In this document: piece by piece, positions 1-7,887 of the stretch
Layout of the letters: each line of letters begins with the position of its first letter
How positions within the stretch are numbered: position 1 is the stretch's first letter
DNA from: Candidatus Caribbeanibacter nitroreducens
Lineage (GTDB): Bacteria > Gemmatimonadota > Gemmatimonadetes > Palauibacterales > Palauibacteraceae
NCBI GenBank assembly: GCA_947581645.1
Contig: CANPVF010000161.1
Coordinates: 1-39,218 of the forward strand
Direction of reading: 5' to 3'
Length of the DNA: 39,218 bases
The notes under the pieces: generated by a model
What the model was told of the DNA's origin: nothing
Databases searched by the model: none
Seen by the model: only the letters and a program-made list of their open reading frames with translations
Position numbers and translations under genes: made by a program

Positions 1-69
1 GCTGAGACGGCCGCCGGGGCCGTCGGCTGAGCCGCGGCCGGCGGACCTCCGGGCGCCACGCGGCCGCGG
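1..69. other. non-coding edge with a GC hairpin
   Basis: There is no gene here. A perfect 7-bp inverted repeat (GACGGCC at 6-12, GGCCGTC at 18-24, loop of 5) lies about 45 bp past the stop of the minus-strand membrane protein. It could act as a terminator for that unit, but there is no T-run on either strand, so the role is weakly supported. Confidence 0.3.
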
Positions 70-1065
70 TCAGACCCCGGGGGCGTCGAACGAGGCCCCG
101 GTCTCCAGCTCCGGATGGAGCACGAAGGGGCCCGCCGCCAGCGTCCGGCGGGTCACGGTGGCGATTCGAAGGATGAAGGAGAGCAGTACCGCGAAGGGGG
201 CGGCCGAGACCGCCACCGCCACGCTCACCGCCCACACCGGATTCGGCACGCCGACCGTACCCCCGCCCGCGAAGCCGCCGGGCTCGAAGTAGAGCAGCAT
301 CAGGACGGCCACCACCAGCGCCGGAAGCGCCAGGGCCAGGAGAGCCCGGGAGAGGTCGATCAGATCGCGCTGGAAGTAGAGCGTCTTGAAGTGCTCCCGG
401 ACGCTGCCGAAGAGGACCAGCCCGCGGACGATCTCGCCCACCTCGCTCCGTGCCTCCGCCGAGAGCTCCACGTCCGGATCGTGCAGGAGGCTCCGCCCCT
501 CCTGGATCTGGCGGGAGTAGTCGTAGTGGAGGGCGGCCCACAGCATGCCGAAGTCGCCGAAGCTCCGTCCGGAGAGGCTGTCCATGACGGCGGAGGCCCT
601 CTCCGACACCGAGCCGGCGTACTCGGCCGCGGGCGCTTCCCGCTCACCTGCGGAACCCGCGTTGGACGCCCGCCGGGCGGCCCGCTCCCCGATCTCGCCG
701 ATCCGCCCCACGAGCTCCCTGAGGAAGGCCGCCGGTTCCGCCGGGCTCACCCCCTCGCGACCGACGAACTCGTCGGCGTCCTCCCGGTAGTCCAGCGCCC
801 CCCGCAGGCGGTCCCTCTGGTCCGACAGCGATCCGAGCTCCTGGGAGAGGACGAGCTGGTTCACGGCCAGGACCAGCGTCACTCCGGTGATGATCGCTGT
901 GACCAGCGCCTGGAAGAGGGTCTCGACGGCGTCTCCTCCCACCAGGGGGTGGAGGTCCGGCCCGACCGCGGCCGACCCCACCAGGAGGAGAGCGGCCAGG
1001 ATCGCGCCGAGGAGGAGGCCGGCGACCGCCCACCGGTCCCCGGTGAGGAGGAGCCAGTCCTTCAG
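70..1065 (-). CDS. Uncharacterised multi-pass membrane protein
   Basis: The function is unknown. The product is 331 aa if translation begins at CTG 1065, or 303 aa from GTG 981. The CTG start is preferred: it lies 7 nt after the pruA stop, has GAGG five bases upstream, and adds a run (KDWLLLTGDRWAVAG, then a strongly hydrophobic stretch) that completes a first membrane helix which GTG 981 would cut in half. A second helix lies around ETLFQALVTAIITGVTLVLA, followed by a long soluble, charged central region, then two hydrophobic segments near the C-terminus and the motif RTLAAGPF. The NQLVLSQELG and RTLAAGPF segments recall uncharacterised haloarchaeal membrane proteins; this is from memory and not a search. 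It probably shares a transcript with pruA. Confidence 0.7.
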   Translation of the reverse strand: MKDWLLLTGDRWAVAGLLLGAILAALLLVGSAAVGPDLHPLVGGDAVETLFQALVTAIITGVTLVLAVNQLVLSQELGSLSDQRDRLRGALDYREDADEFVGREGVSPAEPAAFLRELVGRIGEIGERAARRASNAGSAGEREAPAAEYAGSVSERASAVMDSLSGRSFGDFGMLWAALHYDYSRQIQEGRSLLHDPDVELSAEARSEVGEIVRGLVLFGSVREHFKTLYFQRDLIDLSRALLALALPALVVAVLMLLYFEPGGFAGGGTVGVPNPVWAVSVAVAVSAAPFAVLLSFILRIATVTRRTLAAGPFVLHPELETGASFDAPGV

Positions 1066-1072
1066 GAGAACC

Positions 1073-2803
1073 TCACTTCTCGTCCATGAAGGGGTACTCG
1101 AAGCTGGTGGGCGGGTCCAGGTTCTCCTTCATGGCCCGCGGCGACACCCACCGGAGCAGGTTCAGCTGGCTCCCGGCCTTGTCGTTGGTGCCGCTGGCAC
1201 GGGCGCCGCCGAAGGGCTGCTGCCCCACCACGGCGCCGGTGGGCTTGTCGTTCACGTAGAAGTTGCCGGCGGCCTGCCGGAGCACCGCGGTCCCGGTGCG
1301 GATCGCCCCCCGGTCGCGGGCGAAGATGGCCCCGGTGAGACCGTAGGGGGAGGTCTCGTCGCAGAGATGGAGGGCCTCCTCCCAGTCGTCGTCCGGGTAG
1401 GTGTAGATGGTCACCACCGGCCCGAAGATCTCCTCCCGCATGAGGCGGTGCTTCGGGTCCTCCGTCACGACGACGGTGGGCTCGATGAACCACCCCTCCT
1501 CGTCCGAGTAGCCGCCTCCGGCGATGATCTCGGCATCCGGCGACTCGGCGGCGTGGTCGATGTAGCCGGTGATCTTCTCGTAGGCGTCCTCGTCGATGAC
1601 CGCGGTCATGAAGTTCCGGAAGTCCCGGGGGTCGCCCATCCGGATCTCGTCGATCATCTCCAGCATCCTCTCCCGGGTCTCCTCCCAGATTCCGTCCGGG
1701 ACGTAGCACCGGGCCACGGCGCTGCACTTCTGTCCCTGGTACTCGAAGGCGCCGCGGACGATGGCGGTGGACAGCGCGTCGGGATCGGCGCTCTCGTGGG
1801 CGACGATGAAGTCCTTCCCGCCGGTCTCCCCCACCACCCTCGGGTAGGTGTGGTAGGTGTCCAGGTTCTCGGACACCTGACGCCACAGGTGCCGGAAGGT
1901 GCCGGTGGAGCCCGTGAAGTGGATTCCCGCCAGGTGGGGGCTCGTCATGAGCGGCTCGCTCACCTTCTGCGGCGGTCCCGGAATGAAGTTGATCACGCCG
2001 TCGGGCATCCCGGCCTCCTCCAGGAGCCGCATGATGAAGTAGGAGGAGTAGACCGAGGTCGCCGCCGGCTTCCAGATCGAGACGTTGCCCATGAGGGCCG
2101 GCGCCGTGGGGAGGTTGCCGTTGATGGACGTGAAGTTGAAGGGCGTGATGGCGTAGACGAAGCCCTCCAGCGGCCGGTAGTCCATCCGGTTCCAGACGCC
2201 GTCGCCCGAGAAGGGCTGCCGCCCGTAGATCTCGGCAGCGTACTTCACGTTGAAGCGCCAGAAGTCGATGAGCTCGCAGGCGCTGTCGATCTCCGCCTGG
2301 TGCACGGTCTTGCTCTGGCCGAGCATGGTCGCGCCGTTCACCCTGGGGCGCCACTCGTCGGCGAGCAGGTCGGCGGCGCGCAGGAAGACCGCCGCCCGGT
2401 CCTCGAAGCTCCACGAGGCCCACTCCCGCTTCGCCTGCAGCGCGGCCTCGACGGCCCGCTCCGCCTCGTCGGCCCCGGCCCGGTGGCAGTGGGCCAGGAC
2501 GTGATCGGTGTCGTGGGGCATCACGACCTCGGAGGTGTCGCCGGTCCGGATCTCCTCCCCGCCGACGATCACCGGGATCTCGATCTCACGGTCGGCCAGG
2601 TCGTCGAGCTCCCTCTTCTGGCGCTTCCGCTCGCTGCTCCCGGGCGCGTAGTCCAGCACCGGCTCGTTGGCCGGCTCCGGCGGACGGAAGATCCCGTCGC
2701 CCGTGGACGGGCGCGTGCCGTCGCGGGCGGCCCCGCCGGAGGGGGCTCCGGCCGTCCGGGTCTCGGGCGTCGACTCCGTGGATTCGGTGGACACGGGCTC
2801 CAT
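1073..2803 (-). CDS. pruA: L-glutamate gamma-semialdehyde (1-pyrroline-5-carboxylate) dehydrogenase
   Basis: This NAD-dependent aldehyde dehydrogenase oxidises glutamate semialdehyde/P5C to glutamate, the second step of proline breakdown, in the cytoplasm. The 576-aa product has the stand-alone P5CDH hallmarks: the substrate-pocket stretch YAITPFNFTSINGNLP (about 217-232), nucleotide-site FTGSTGTF (about 296-303), general-base Glu326 in VGETGGKD and nucleophile Cys360 in GQKCSA. It resembles the eukaryote/Bacteroidota-type enzyme rather than a PutA domain. The ATG at 2803 follows a GGAAGG-rich Shine-Dalgarno. The reading frame stays open upstream to 3064 but has no family resemblance there. 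The first ~45 residues are a Ser/Thr/Glu/Pro-rich extension before the family's usual start near NEPVLDYAPGS. No proline dehydrogenase is in the window. Confidence 0.95.
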   Translation of the reverse strand: MEPVSTESTESTPETRTAGAPSGGAARDGTRPSTGDGIFRPPEPANEPVLDYAPGSSERKRQKRELDDLADREIEIPVIVGGEEIRTGDTSEVVMPHDTDHVLAHCHRAGADEAERAVEAALQAKREWASWSFEDRAAVFLRAADLLADEWRPRVNGATMLGQSKTVHQAEIDSACELIDFWRFNVKYAAEIYGRQPFSGDGVWNRMDYRPLEGFVYAITPFNFTSINGNLPTAPALMGNVSIWKPAATSVYSSYFIMRLLEEAGMPDGVINFIPGPPQKVSEPLMTSPHLAGIHFTGSTGTFRHLWRQVSENLDTYHTYPRVVGETGGKDFIVAHESADPDALSTAIVRGAFEYQGQKCSAVARCYVPDGIWEETRERMLEMIDEIRMGDPRDFRNFMTAVIDEDAYEKITGYIDHAAESPDAEIIAGGGYSDEEGWFIEPTVVVTEDPKHRLMREEIFGPVVTIYTYPDDDWEEALHLCDETSPYGLTGAIFARDRGAIRTGTAVLRQAAGNFYVNDKPTGAVVGQQPFGGARASGTNDKAGSQLNLLRWVSPRAMKENLDPPTSFEYPFMDEK

Positions 2804-3130
2804 GGGTCCCTGCCTTCCTGTGTTCTGGCGTATGCGCTCTGGCGTGACGTCTCTTTTCTGGCCCTGCCGGTCCGGCTCTGCCGGTATGATCGTATCGACC
2901 CCATCGCGGACGCGCGCGACAGGCCGGACGCGCACGAATCTTCCGGCAGTGGTCCGTGATGAACTTTCCCGTCCCGGCGGGTGTTGTGGTACCGACGCGG
3001 GAGATGCTGGATCCGACGTTTTCGCCCGCCCGCCGCCGCGGCCACAGGGGTTCGCTCCCCACACGGGGACGGCTCCCCGCGGCGGTTCTCACACGAATGC
3101 GAATTCCATGAACGAGGCCAGTACGAGACC
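2804..3130. promoter_or_regulatory. Divergent intergenic region, pruA / thioredoxin-like gene
   Basis: This 327-bp gap lies between divergently transcribed genes and must hold both promoters. A -10-like TATGAT is visible on the plus strand at 2885-2890, but no convincing -35 lies 16-18 bp upstream. No operator repeats or RNA motif were recognised. Confidence 0.35.
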
Positions 3131-3682
3131 ATGAGCGACATCGACCACCGACGGTACTGGGAGGACGGCTTCACCTTCGACACGTACCTGGAGGCGGAAG
3201 TCGAGGAGAACGAGGACCTGTGGACCGGCGTCTACCGGAAGCACGAGACGCCCGGCTGGGCGCTGGAGCGGCTGGACGAGATCGGCGGCCGGTGGCACCT
3301 GATCGCCATCACCGAGGACTGGTGCGGCGACGCCTCGAACACCGTGCCGGTGGTGGCCCGGCTCGCCGAGGACTCCCCCCGGGTCGACCTCCGGGTCGTC
3401 AAGCGGGACGACAACACCGACCTCATGGACCGGTACCTGACGAACGGCTCCCGCTCGATCCCCGTCGTCGTGATCCTGGACGAAGACTTCGAGCCCGTGG
3501 GCCACTGGGGGCCGCGGCCCGAGGAGCTGCAGGAGCTCGTGATCAGCGAGAAGGAGAAGGGCGAGCGGCCCGTGGACGAGATCTACCGCGACACGCGGAA
3601 GTGGTACGCCCGGGACCGGGGCGAGACGACCCTGGAGGAGCTGCTGGAGAAGATCGAGTCCGCGGCGGCCGTGGAGGCCTGA
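3131..3682 (+). CDS. Thioredoxin-like family protein
   Basis: This is a 183-aa cytoplasmic protein with no signal peptide. The core ITEDWCGDASNTVPVVARL (about residues 59-77) matches the thioredoxin-like family that carries WCGDA in place of a CxxC pair. The following segments KRDDNTDLMDRYLTNGSRSI and PVVVILDEDFEPVGHWGPRP contain the cis-Pro region of the fold and are very typical of that family. A single active-site Cys is normal for it, so this is not a broken thioredoxin. The biochemical role is not established; a monothiol redox or bacillithiol-type reductase role is only a guess. The ATG at 3131 is preferred because similarity begins just after it, although the Shine-Dalgarno is weak. 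The gene is divergent from pruA and convergent with the peptidase gene. Confidence 0.85.
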   Translation: MSDIDHRRYWEDGFTFDTYLEAEVEENEDLWTGVYRKHETPGWALERLDEIGGRWHLIAITEDWCGDASNTVPVVARLAEDSPRVDLRVVKRDDNTDLMDRYLTNGSRSIPVVVILDEDFEPVGHWGPRPEELQELVISEKEKGERPVDEIYRDTRKWYARDRGETTLEELLEKIESAAAVEA

Positions 3683-3725
3683 GCCGGACCGGGAGCCCGC
3701 GCAGGGGTACGCTCCGCCGGCTCAG
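3679..3725. terminator. Possible convergent terminator / inverted repeat
   Basis: CTGAGCCGG at 3679-3687 is perfectly repeated in inverse at 3717-3725, and the two arms contain the two facing stop codons. The 29-base loop and the lack of T-runs make termination only possible. Confidence 0.35.
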
Positions 3726-5407
3726 CCTCCCGCTCGCCCGACGGTGACGGGGCCCAGGATCCGGTTGTCGGGATCCACGGCCACGGCGGAAGGGGGTGCC
3801 GGCAGGGGGACCCGCCGGGTCGCGCTCCGCTCGGCCGGGATCCACAGGGACCGCCGGAGCGTCCCGCCGGGCTCCGTCTCGACCGACACGGGCACCTTCA
3901 GGCGGTAGGGCGGCCACTCCTGCTCCTGGCGGAAGTCCAGCTCCAGCACCCCCTGGTCGGGCAGCCACTCCCAGGTCGCCGCCAGCCGGGGGTGACCCGG
4001 CCGCCGCAGCCACTGGTCGAAGAACCACCCGAGATCGCGCCCCGAGGCCTCCTCCACGGCGGCCCGGAGGTCCCGGGTCAGGGCAGCCCGGTCCCGGTGG
4101 GCCTCGTAGTACCGGCGCAGGCCGTCGAAGAAGGCGGAGTCCCCCACCACCCCCCGGAGCATGTGCAGCACCCAGCCGCCCTTCTCGTAGTTGTTGGCGG
4201 AGAGGAGGTCGGTGAGCTGCGCCGGCCGCTCCGGGCGGATCACGGGGCGGCCGACGGCGTCGGAGGACAGGTATCCCTCCTCCGCCTCCCGCATCTCCCG
4301 GCGGAAGCGCTCCTCGCCGTCGGCGACCCGGTGGAAGACGGCCCCGAAGTAGGTGGCGAAGCCCTCGCTCAGCCACAGGTGCGTCCACCGGGCCTCGGTC
4401 ACGGCGTCGCCGAACCACTGGTGGGCCACCTCGTGCGCCACGGTGGTCTCGCTCATCGTCCCCTCGGCCAGGGCCTCCTCGGAGTAGAAGATCGCCCCGG
4501 CGTTCTCCATCCCGCCGTAGCGGGTGGCCGACTGCACCTGGGCCAGCTTCCGGTACGGGAAGGGGGCCACCAGGCGCGCGAAGATCTCGATCATCTCCAC
4601 GGAGCGGCGGAACGGCCCGGCGGTGACCTCGACGTCCTCCGGGAACACCACCCGGGTGACGGGCACGTCGTGCCCCCCGCGGCCGGCGTCCGGGGCGCGG
4701 CCGTTGTCCACCACCGCCAGGCGCCCGGCCCCGATCACCATGGTGTAGACGGGGATCGCCGCCTCCTGTCTCCACACGTGCAGGCGTCTCCCCGGCCCCA
4801 CGGGCCGGTCGGCGGTCTTCACCCCGTTGGCCACCGTGGCCCAGTCCGCCGGCACCTCCAGGCGGTGGGTGACCGACGCCTTGTCGGCCGGGTGGTCCAC
4901 GGAGGCGAACCAGTGCCGGGCGCGGTTCGGCCAGTTGTCGGCGAAGGCCGTCCAGTCGCCGTGGACGTTCTCACGCAGGATGAGGCCGTCCTCGGGCCGA
5001 CCGCCGTAGAAGAGCGTCACCGTCGCCGTGTCCCCGGGGCGGAGGTCGGCGGAGTCGGCCAGGGGAATCGAGACGGCGGCCCCGCCCGCCCCGCCGGTCC
5101 GCGACGCCGGGACCCGCCGCCCTCCCGCCAGGGCGGAGTCGACCTCCAGCCCCTCCAGGTGGAGCCGCACCCGGGCCAGGCCGCCCCGGTCCACGCGGAA
5201 GCGCACCCGCTGACGGGCCTCGATGGCGGGATCGCGCTCCGCCAGCGAGACGCGGTAGTCGTAGTGCAGGACGTCGAACCCGGGGGACGGGTCGACGTCC
5301 GTCTCGGTGGCCTCCTGCGGAGCCGCCGCGGGGCCCGCGCCCGGACCGCCGAGGAGCGCCGCCAGGGCCAGTGCGGCCGCCGCCCCGACGGGGCCCTCCT
5401 TCCTCAT
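3722..5407 (-). CDS. Secreted M1-family zinc aminopeptidase
   Basis: The gene predicts a 561-aa gluzincin that removes N-terminal residues from peptides. A signal peptide (charged start, Ala/Leu core, about 29 residues) predicts export. The exopeptidase motif is GGMEN (298-302). The zinc site is HEVAH (325-329) with the third ligand Glu348 in LSEGFATYF, giving the HExxH-x18-E spacing of the family. A Tyr in the NNYEKGGWVLHML stretch is the expected transition-state residue. The protein ends with a short beta-rich domain and lacks the long helical C-terminal domain of PepN, like other short bacterial M1 enzymes. Its ATG lies 5 nt past the NhaC stop, so the two genes are cotranscribed. Substrate range cannot be read from the sequence. 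Confidence 0.93.
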   Translation of the reverse strand: MRKEGPVGAAAALALAALLGGPGAGPAAAPQEATETDVDPSPGFDVLHYDYRVSLAERDPAIEARQRVRFRVDRGGLARVRLHLEGLEVDSALAGGRRVPASRTGGAGGAAVSIPLADSADLRPGDTATVTLFYGGRPEDGLILRENVHGDWTAFADNWPNRARHWFASVDHPADKASVTHRLEVPADWATVANGVKTADRPVGPGRRLHVWRQEAAIPVYTMVIGAGRLAVVDNGRAPDAGRGGHDVPVTRVVFPEDVEVTAGPFRRSVEMIEIFARLVAPFPYRKLAQVQSATRYGGMENAGAIFYSEEALAEGTMSETTVAHEVAHQWFGDAVTEARWTHLWLSEGFATYFGAVFHRVADGEERFRREMREAEEGYLSSDAVGRPVIRPERPAQLTDLLSANNYEKGGWVLHMLRGVVGDSAFFDGLRRYYEAHRDRAALTRDLRAAVEEASGRDLGWFFDQWLRRPGHPRLAATWEWLPDQGVLELDFRQEQEWPPYRLKVPVSVETEPGGTLRRSLWIPAERSATRRVPLPAPPSAVAVDPDNRILGPVTVGRAGG

Positions 5408-5412
5408 CTCCG

Positions 5413-6933
5413 TCACACCACGAACCCGGCCATCACCGTGTAGACGATGGCCGCCAGCCCCGCCGCGCCCAGCGCCAGGGGAATCTGGGTGTAGACGTGG
5501 TCCATCAGATCGGTGCCCGTGGCCAGGGAGGAGAGGATCGTGGTGTCGGAGATCGGCGAGCACTGGTCGCCGAAGACGGCGCCGCCGGTGACGGCCCCGA
5601 AGCAGAGAGTCAGGAAGAAGGGGTCGGCCGCCACGTTCCACGCCAGGGGCATGGCCACCGGGAACACCACCGCGTAGGTGCCCCAGGACGTGCCCACCGA
5701 GAAGGCGATGAGCATGCACATGAGGAGGAGGATGGCCGGGAGGGCGATGGGCGCGATGACGTCGCCCAGCGTCTGCACGATGTAGGCGGCCGTGCCCAGG
5801 TCGTCGACCACCGACTTCAGCGTCACGGCCAGTGCCAGCACGATGGCGCCGATCGTCACGCCCTTGCACCCGTCCACGAAGCCGTCGATCACCTTCTGGA
5901 GGGTCATCCCCTTGGTCAGCGCGATGGTCGCCGCCACCAGGACCGCCAGGAGGAAGGCCTCGGCGATGGGGAGGAGCGGATCCTCCTTCTGGCCCATGAT
6001 GAAGTACGTGGTCACGTACGGGATGATGGCCACGCCCAGCAGGGTCCCGATGGGCCCGAAGAAGTCGATGAGCCCGCCGTCGTAGTCCTCCGGCACCTTC
6101 AGCTCGGCCAGCTCCGCGGCGGCCATGGGCTCCGCGCCGTCTCGATCGAGCTTCCCCGTCTCCCGGGCCCGGTCCCGGGCCGCCTCCATCTTGGAGCCGA
6201 TCCAGGGCATCTTCTCCCAGGAGAAGAGGAGCGTGAAGGTGATGGCGAAGATCGCGTAGAAGTTGAACGGCACAGCCTGGAAGAAGAACTGGATGCCCTC
6301 CTGCTGGCTGGCGATCACGGGCACCGTGCCGGCCACCAGCCCGGCCACGTAGATCGGCCACACGTTGAAGGGGATCAGCGTGGCCGCCGGCGAGGCGGTG
6401 GAGTCCACCACGTAGGAGAGCTCCTCGTGGGCCACCCGGTTCCGGTCCGCTACCGGGCGCACGGTGGCGCCGGTGAGCACGGTGCTCACGGTGCCGCCCT
6501 GGTGGAAGACCAGCCCCATGATCCACGCGAAGAACTTGGCCGTGCGGGGGCCCCGGACGATGTGCTCGCCGGCCCACGTCGCGAAGCGATGCGCGCCGCC
6601 GGTCCGCGTCCACAGCCCGATCATCCCGCCCAGCGCCCACAGGTAGACCAGCAGGATCAGGGCGTAGTCCTGCGAGCCGATGGAGGGCATCAGGTAGGCG
6701 TCCACGATGTTGAGCTGGCCCGCGATGACCCCGCCCAGGGCGATGCCGATGAGGAGGGCGGACACCACCTCGCGCAGGGCGAAGGCCAGGACCAGGGCCA
6801 CCAGGGGCGGGATGACCGACCAGAAGCCGTAGTGCTCCCCGCTCTGCGGCACGTCGCCGGCGAAGAAGACTCCGGCTCCCACGAGCACCAGCGCCACGAT
6901 CAGCCCGCCCCAGCGCGTCTTGCTGGACCCCAT
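5413..6933 (-). CDS. nhaC: NhaC-family Na+/H+ antiporter
   Basis: This is a 506-aa inner-membrane transporter with about 11-12 hydrophobic segments. Family features include AWIMGLVFHQGGTVSTVLTG, VDSTASPAATLIPFNVWP and the C-terminal run FSVGTSWGTYAVVFPVAMPL followed by GDQCSPISDTTILSS. These are characteristic of NhaC-type carriers, which exchange Na+ (some members organic anions) for protons. The ATG at 6933 has an AGGAGCGGGAG Shine-Dalgarno. It is the first gene of a two-gene unit with the M1 peptidase (5-nt gap). That pairing could mean the carrier handles an amino acid or other peptidase product rather than Na+, since relatives of the family exchange malate/lactate or arginine/ornithine. 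This alternative is inference. Confidence 0.9.
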   Translation of the reverse strand: MGSSKTRWGGLIVALVLVGAGVFFAGDVPQSGEHYGFWSVIPPLVALVLAFALREVVSALLIGIALGGVIAGQLNIVDAYLMPSIGSQDYALILLVYLWALGGMIGLWTRTGGAHRFATWAGEHIVRGPRTAKFFAWIMGLVFHQGGTVSTVLTGATVRPVADRNRVAHEELSYVVDSTASPAATLIPFNVWPIYVAGLVAGTVPVIASQQEGIQFFFQAVPFNFYAIFAITFTLLFSWEKMPWIGSKMEAARDRARETGKLDRDGAEPMAAAELAELKVPEDYDGGLIDFFGPIGTLLGVAIIPYVTTYFIMGQKEDPLLPIAEAFLLAVLVAATIALTKGMTLQKVIDGFVDGCKGVTIGAIVLALAVTLKSVVDDLGTAAYIVQTLGDVIAPIALPAILLLMCMLIAFSVGTSWGTYAVVFPVAMPLAWNVAADPFFLTLCFGAVTGGAVFGDQCSPISDTTILSSLATGTDLMDHVYTQIPLALGAAGLAAIVYTVMAGFVV

Positions 6934-7316
6934 CTCCCGCTCCTCGGCTGCCGTTCTGTCTCTTCCGACGCGATCGGATGGCCCCGCGAACCGGACGTCG
7001 GTCCGCCGGCCCGCCGCGGCAAGCTACCGTGCCCTGGCGCTCGGATCACCCGCCGGGGACCCGATGTCGCTGGCCGGCGGCGATCGGAGCGGATTTCACG
7101 GGGAGGCCGGCCCCTCCCGATCGTGGATCATCGCTCGCCCCCGCCACACACCGACCTCCCCCGTGGCGCCTCGATCCTACGTCCGCTCGCCGCGGATTTT
7201 CCACATTTCCACACCGCGGAATCCACACGGCGGGCGGTTTTCCCCACCGTTGATAACCCGTTGACTGCCAGGTCGGTGTGCGATCGGCCCGAATTTCGAC
7301 GGCCGCGGTGGGCTTC
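6934..7316. other. Long non-coding spacer with DnaA-box-like words
   Basis: No credible gene occurs in this stretch. At 7197-7262 it is distinctly AT-richer than the surroundings. It holds TTTTCCACA (7197-7205, a full match to TTWTNCACA), ATTTCCACA (7205-7213), GAATCCACA (7219-7227), TTTTCCCCA (7238-7246), and TTATCAACG on the minus strand (7248-7256). The pattern resembles a DnaA-binding cluster. The promoter of nhaC must also lie in the left part, but no clear hexamers were found. Confidence 0.4.
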
Positions 7317-7346
7317 TTGTCACCCTCGAGTCGGCCGATTTATACT
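7317..7346 (+). promoter_or_regulatory. Sigma-70-type promoter of the small gene at 7465
   Basis: TTGTCA (7317-7322) and TATACT (7341-7346) each match the consensus at 5 of 6 positions, with an 18-bp spacer. Transcription would begin near 7353, leaving a leader of about 112 nt before the ATG at 7465. Confidence 0.65.
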
Positions 7347-7464
7347 CGATCCGCGTCGAGGGAGCGCCGCCGTCGCTGGACGTTCGGACGGCCCCGCGCG
7401 ACGGCATCCCCGACCTCTCATTCGCCCCGACTCTCGAATTCCCGCGAGGAGAAGGACTGGGTCC

Positions 7465-7656
7465 ATGTGGCAAGCCCGTGACACCAGGAAAGTCGAATTC
7501 GCGCTCGACCTCCCCGAGGATCTGGCGGAGGACGTGGAGCGGGTTCGGCAGGACGACCCGGAGTTCCTGAGCAAGGTCATCCGGTACGGGCTGACGCGAC
7601 GCGCAGTGTACCAGGAGCTGGATCAGGCCATGGAGGACCGCACGCCGGAAGCCTGA
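7465..7656 (+). CDS. Small uncharacterised protein, possibly ribbon-helix-helix
   Basis: The product is 63 aa. The ATG has a strong GAGGAGAAGG Shine-Dalgarno 8 bases upstream. The protein starts with a short basic segment and a strand-like stretch (RKVEFALDLPEDLAEDVERV) followed by two predicted helices (PEFLSKVIRYGLTRRAVYQE). This order resembles a ribbon-helix-helix DNA-binding fold, but no family was recognised and the size and shape are the only evidence. It forms a single-gene unit between its own promoter (7317-7346) and a strong intrinsic terminator (7732-7774). The promoter and Shine-Dalgarno suggest that it is well expressed. Confidence 0.7.
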   Translation: MWQARDTRKVEFALDLPEDLAEDVERVRQDDPEFLSKVIRYGLTRRAVYQELDQAMEDRTPEA

Positions 7657-7672
7657 TCCGACGGCGTCGGAT

Positions 7673-7693
7673 CCGGGCCCGCCAAGGGCCCGG
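7673..7693 (+). terminator. GC hairpin after the small gene
   Basis: CCGGGCCC (7673-7680) pairs perfectly with GGGCCCGG (7686-7693) around a 5-base loop. It lies 17 bp past the stop codon. There is no T-run, so it may only protect the 3' end, with the true terminator at 7732-7774. Confidence 0.4.
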
Positions 7694-7731
7694 GGAATCC
7701 GCCGCCCCGAACGGAGCGCGCTCCGTCCCCG

Positions 7732-7774
7732 CCCCCGCCCGGCCGGAATCTCCGGTCGCGGCGGGGGTTTTCTT
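7732..7774 (+). terminator. Strong rho-independent terminator
   Basis: The outer stem CCCCCGCC (7732-7739) pairs with GGCGGGGG (7760-7767). An inner stem GGCCGGA (7741-7747) pairs with TCCGGTC (7751-7757) around a 3-base loop. The hairpin is followed at once by TTTTCTT. It ends the transcript of the small gene at 7465. Confidence 0.85.
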
Positions 7775-7803
7775 GACTGCCCGGGGAGGTTCGGCTAGAT
7801 ACT
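7773..7803 (+). promoter_or_regulatory. Candidate promoter of the gene pair at 7888
   Basis: TTGACT (7773-7778) is a 5-of-6 match to the -35 consensus. A -10 could be TAGATA (7796-7801, spacer 17) or GATACT (7798-7803, spacer 19). The -35 overlaps the T-run of the preceding terminator. Confidence 0.45.
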
Positions 7804-7887
7804 TGATTGGAAACCTCTTTCGAGCGGTCGTGCGGAACCCCACACGCTGAAGGGCGGTCGAGAGAGCGCCGCGAGACGGGCGGAGAC

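Noticed and set aside
3300-3360. Thioredoxin-like protein with one Cys (WCGDA) taken as a broken active site
   Set aside because: The WCGDA form is usual for this family, so it is not evidence of decay.
6934-7316. Short open frames on both strands in the long spacer
   Set aside because: They have no Shine-Dalgarno, are Arg/Pro/Ser-rich and overlap the AT-rich DnaA-like cluster; no coding signal is seen.
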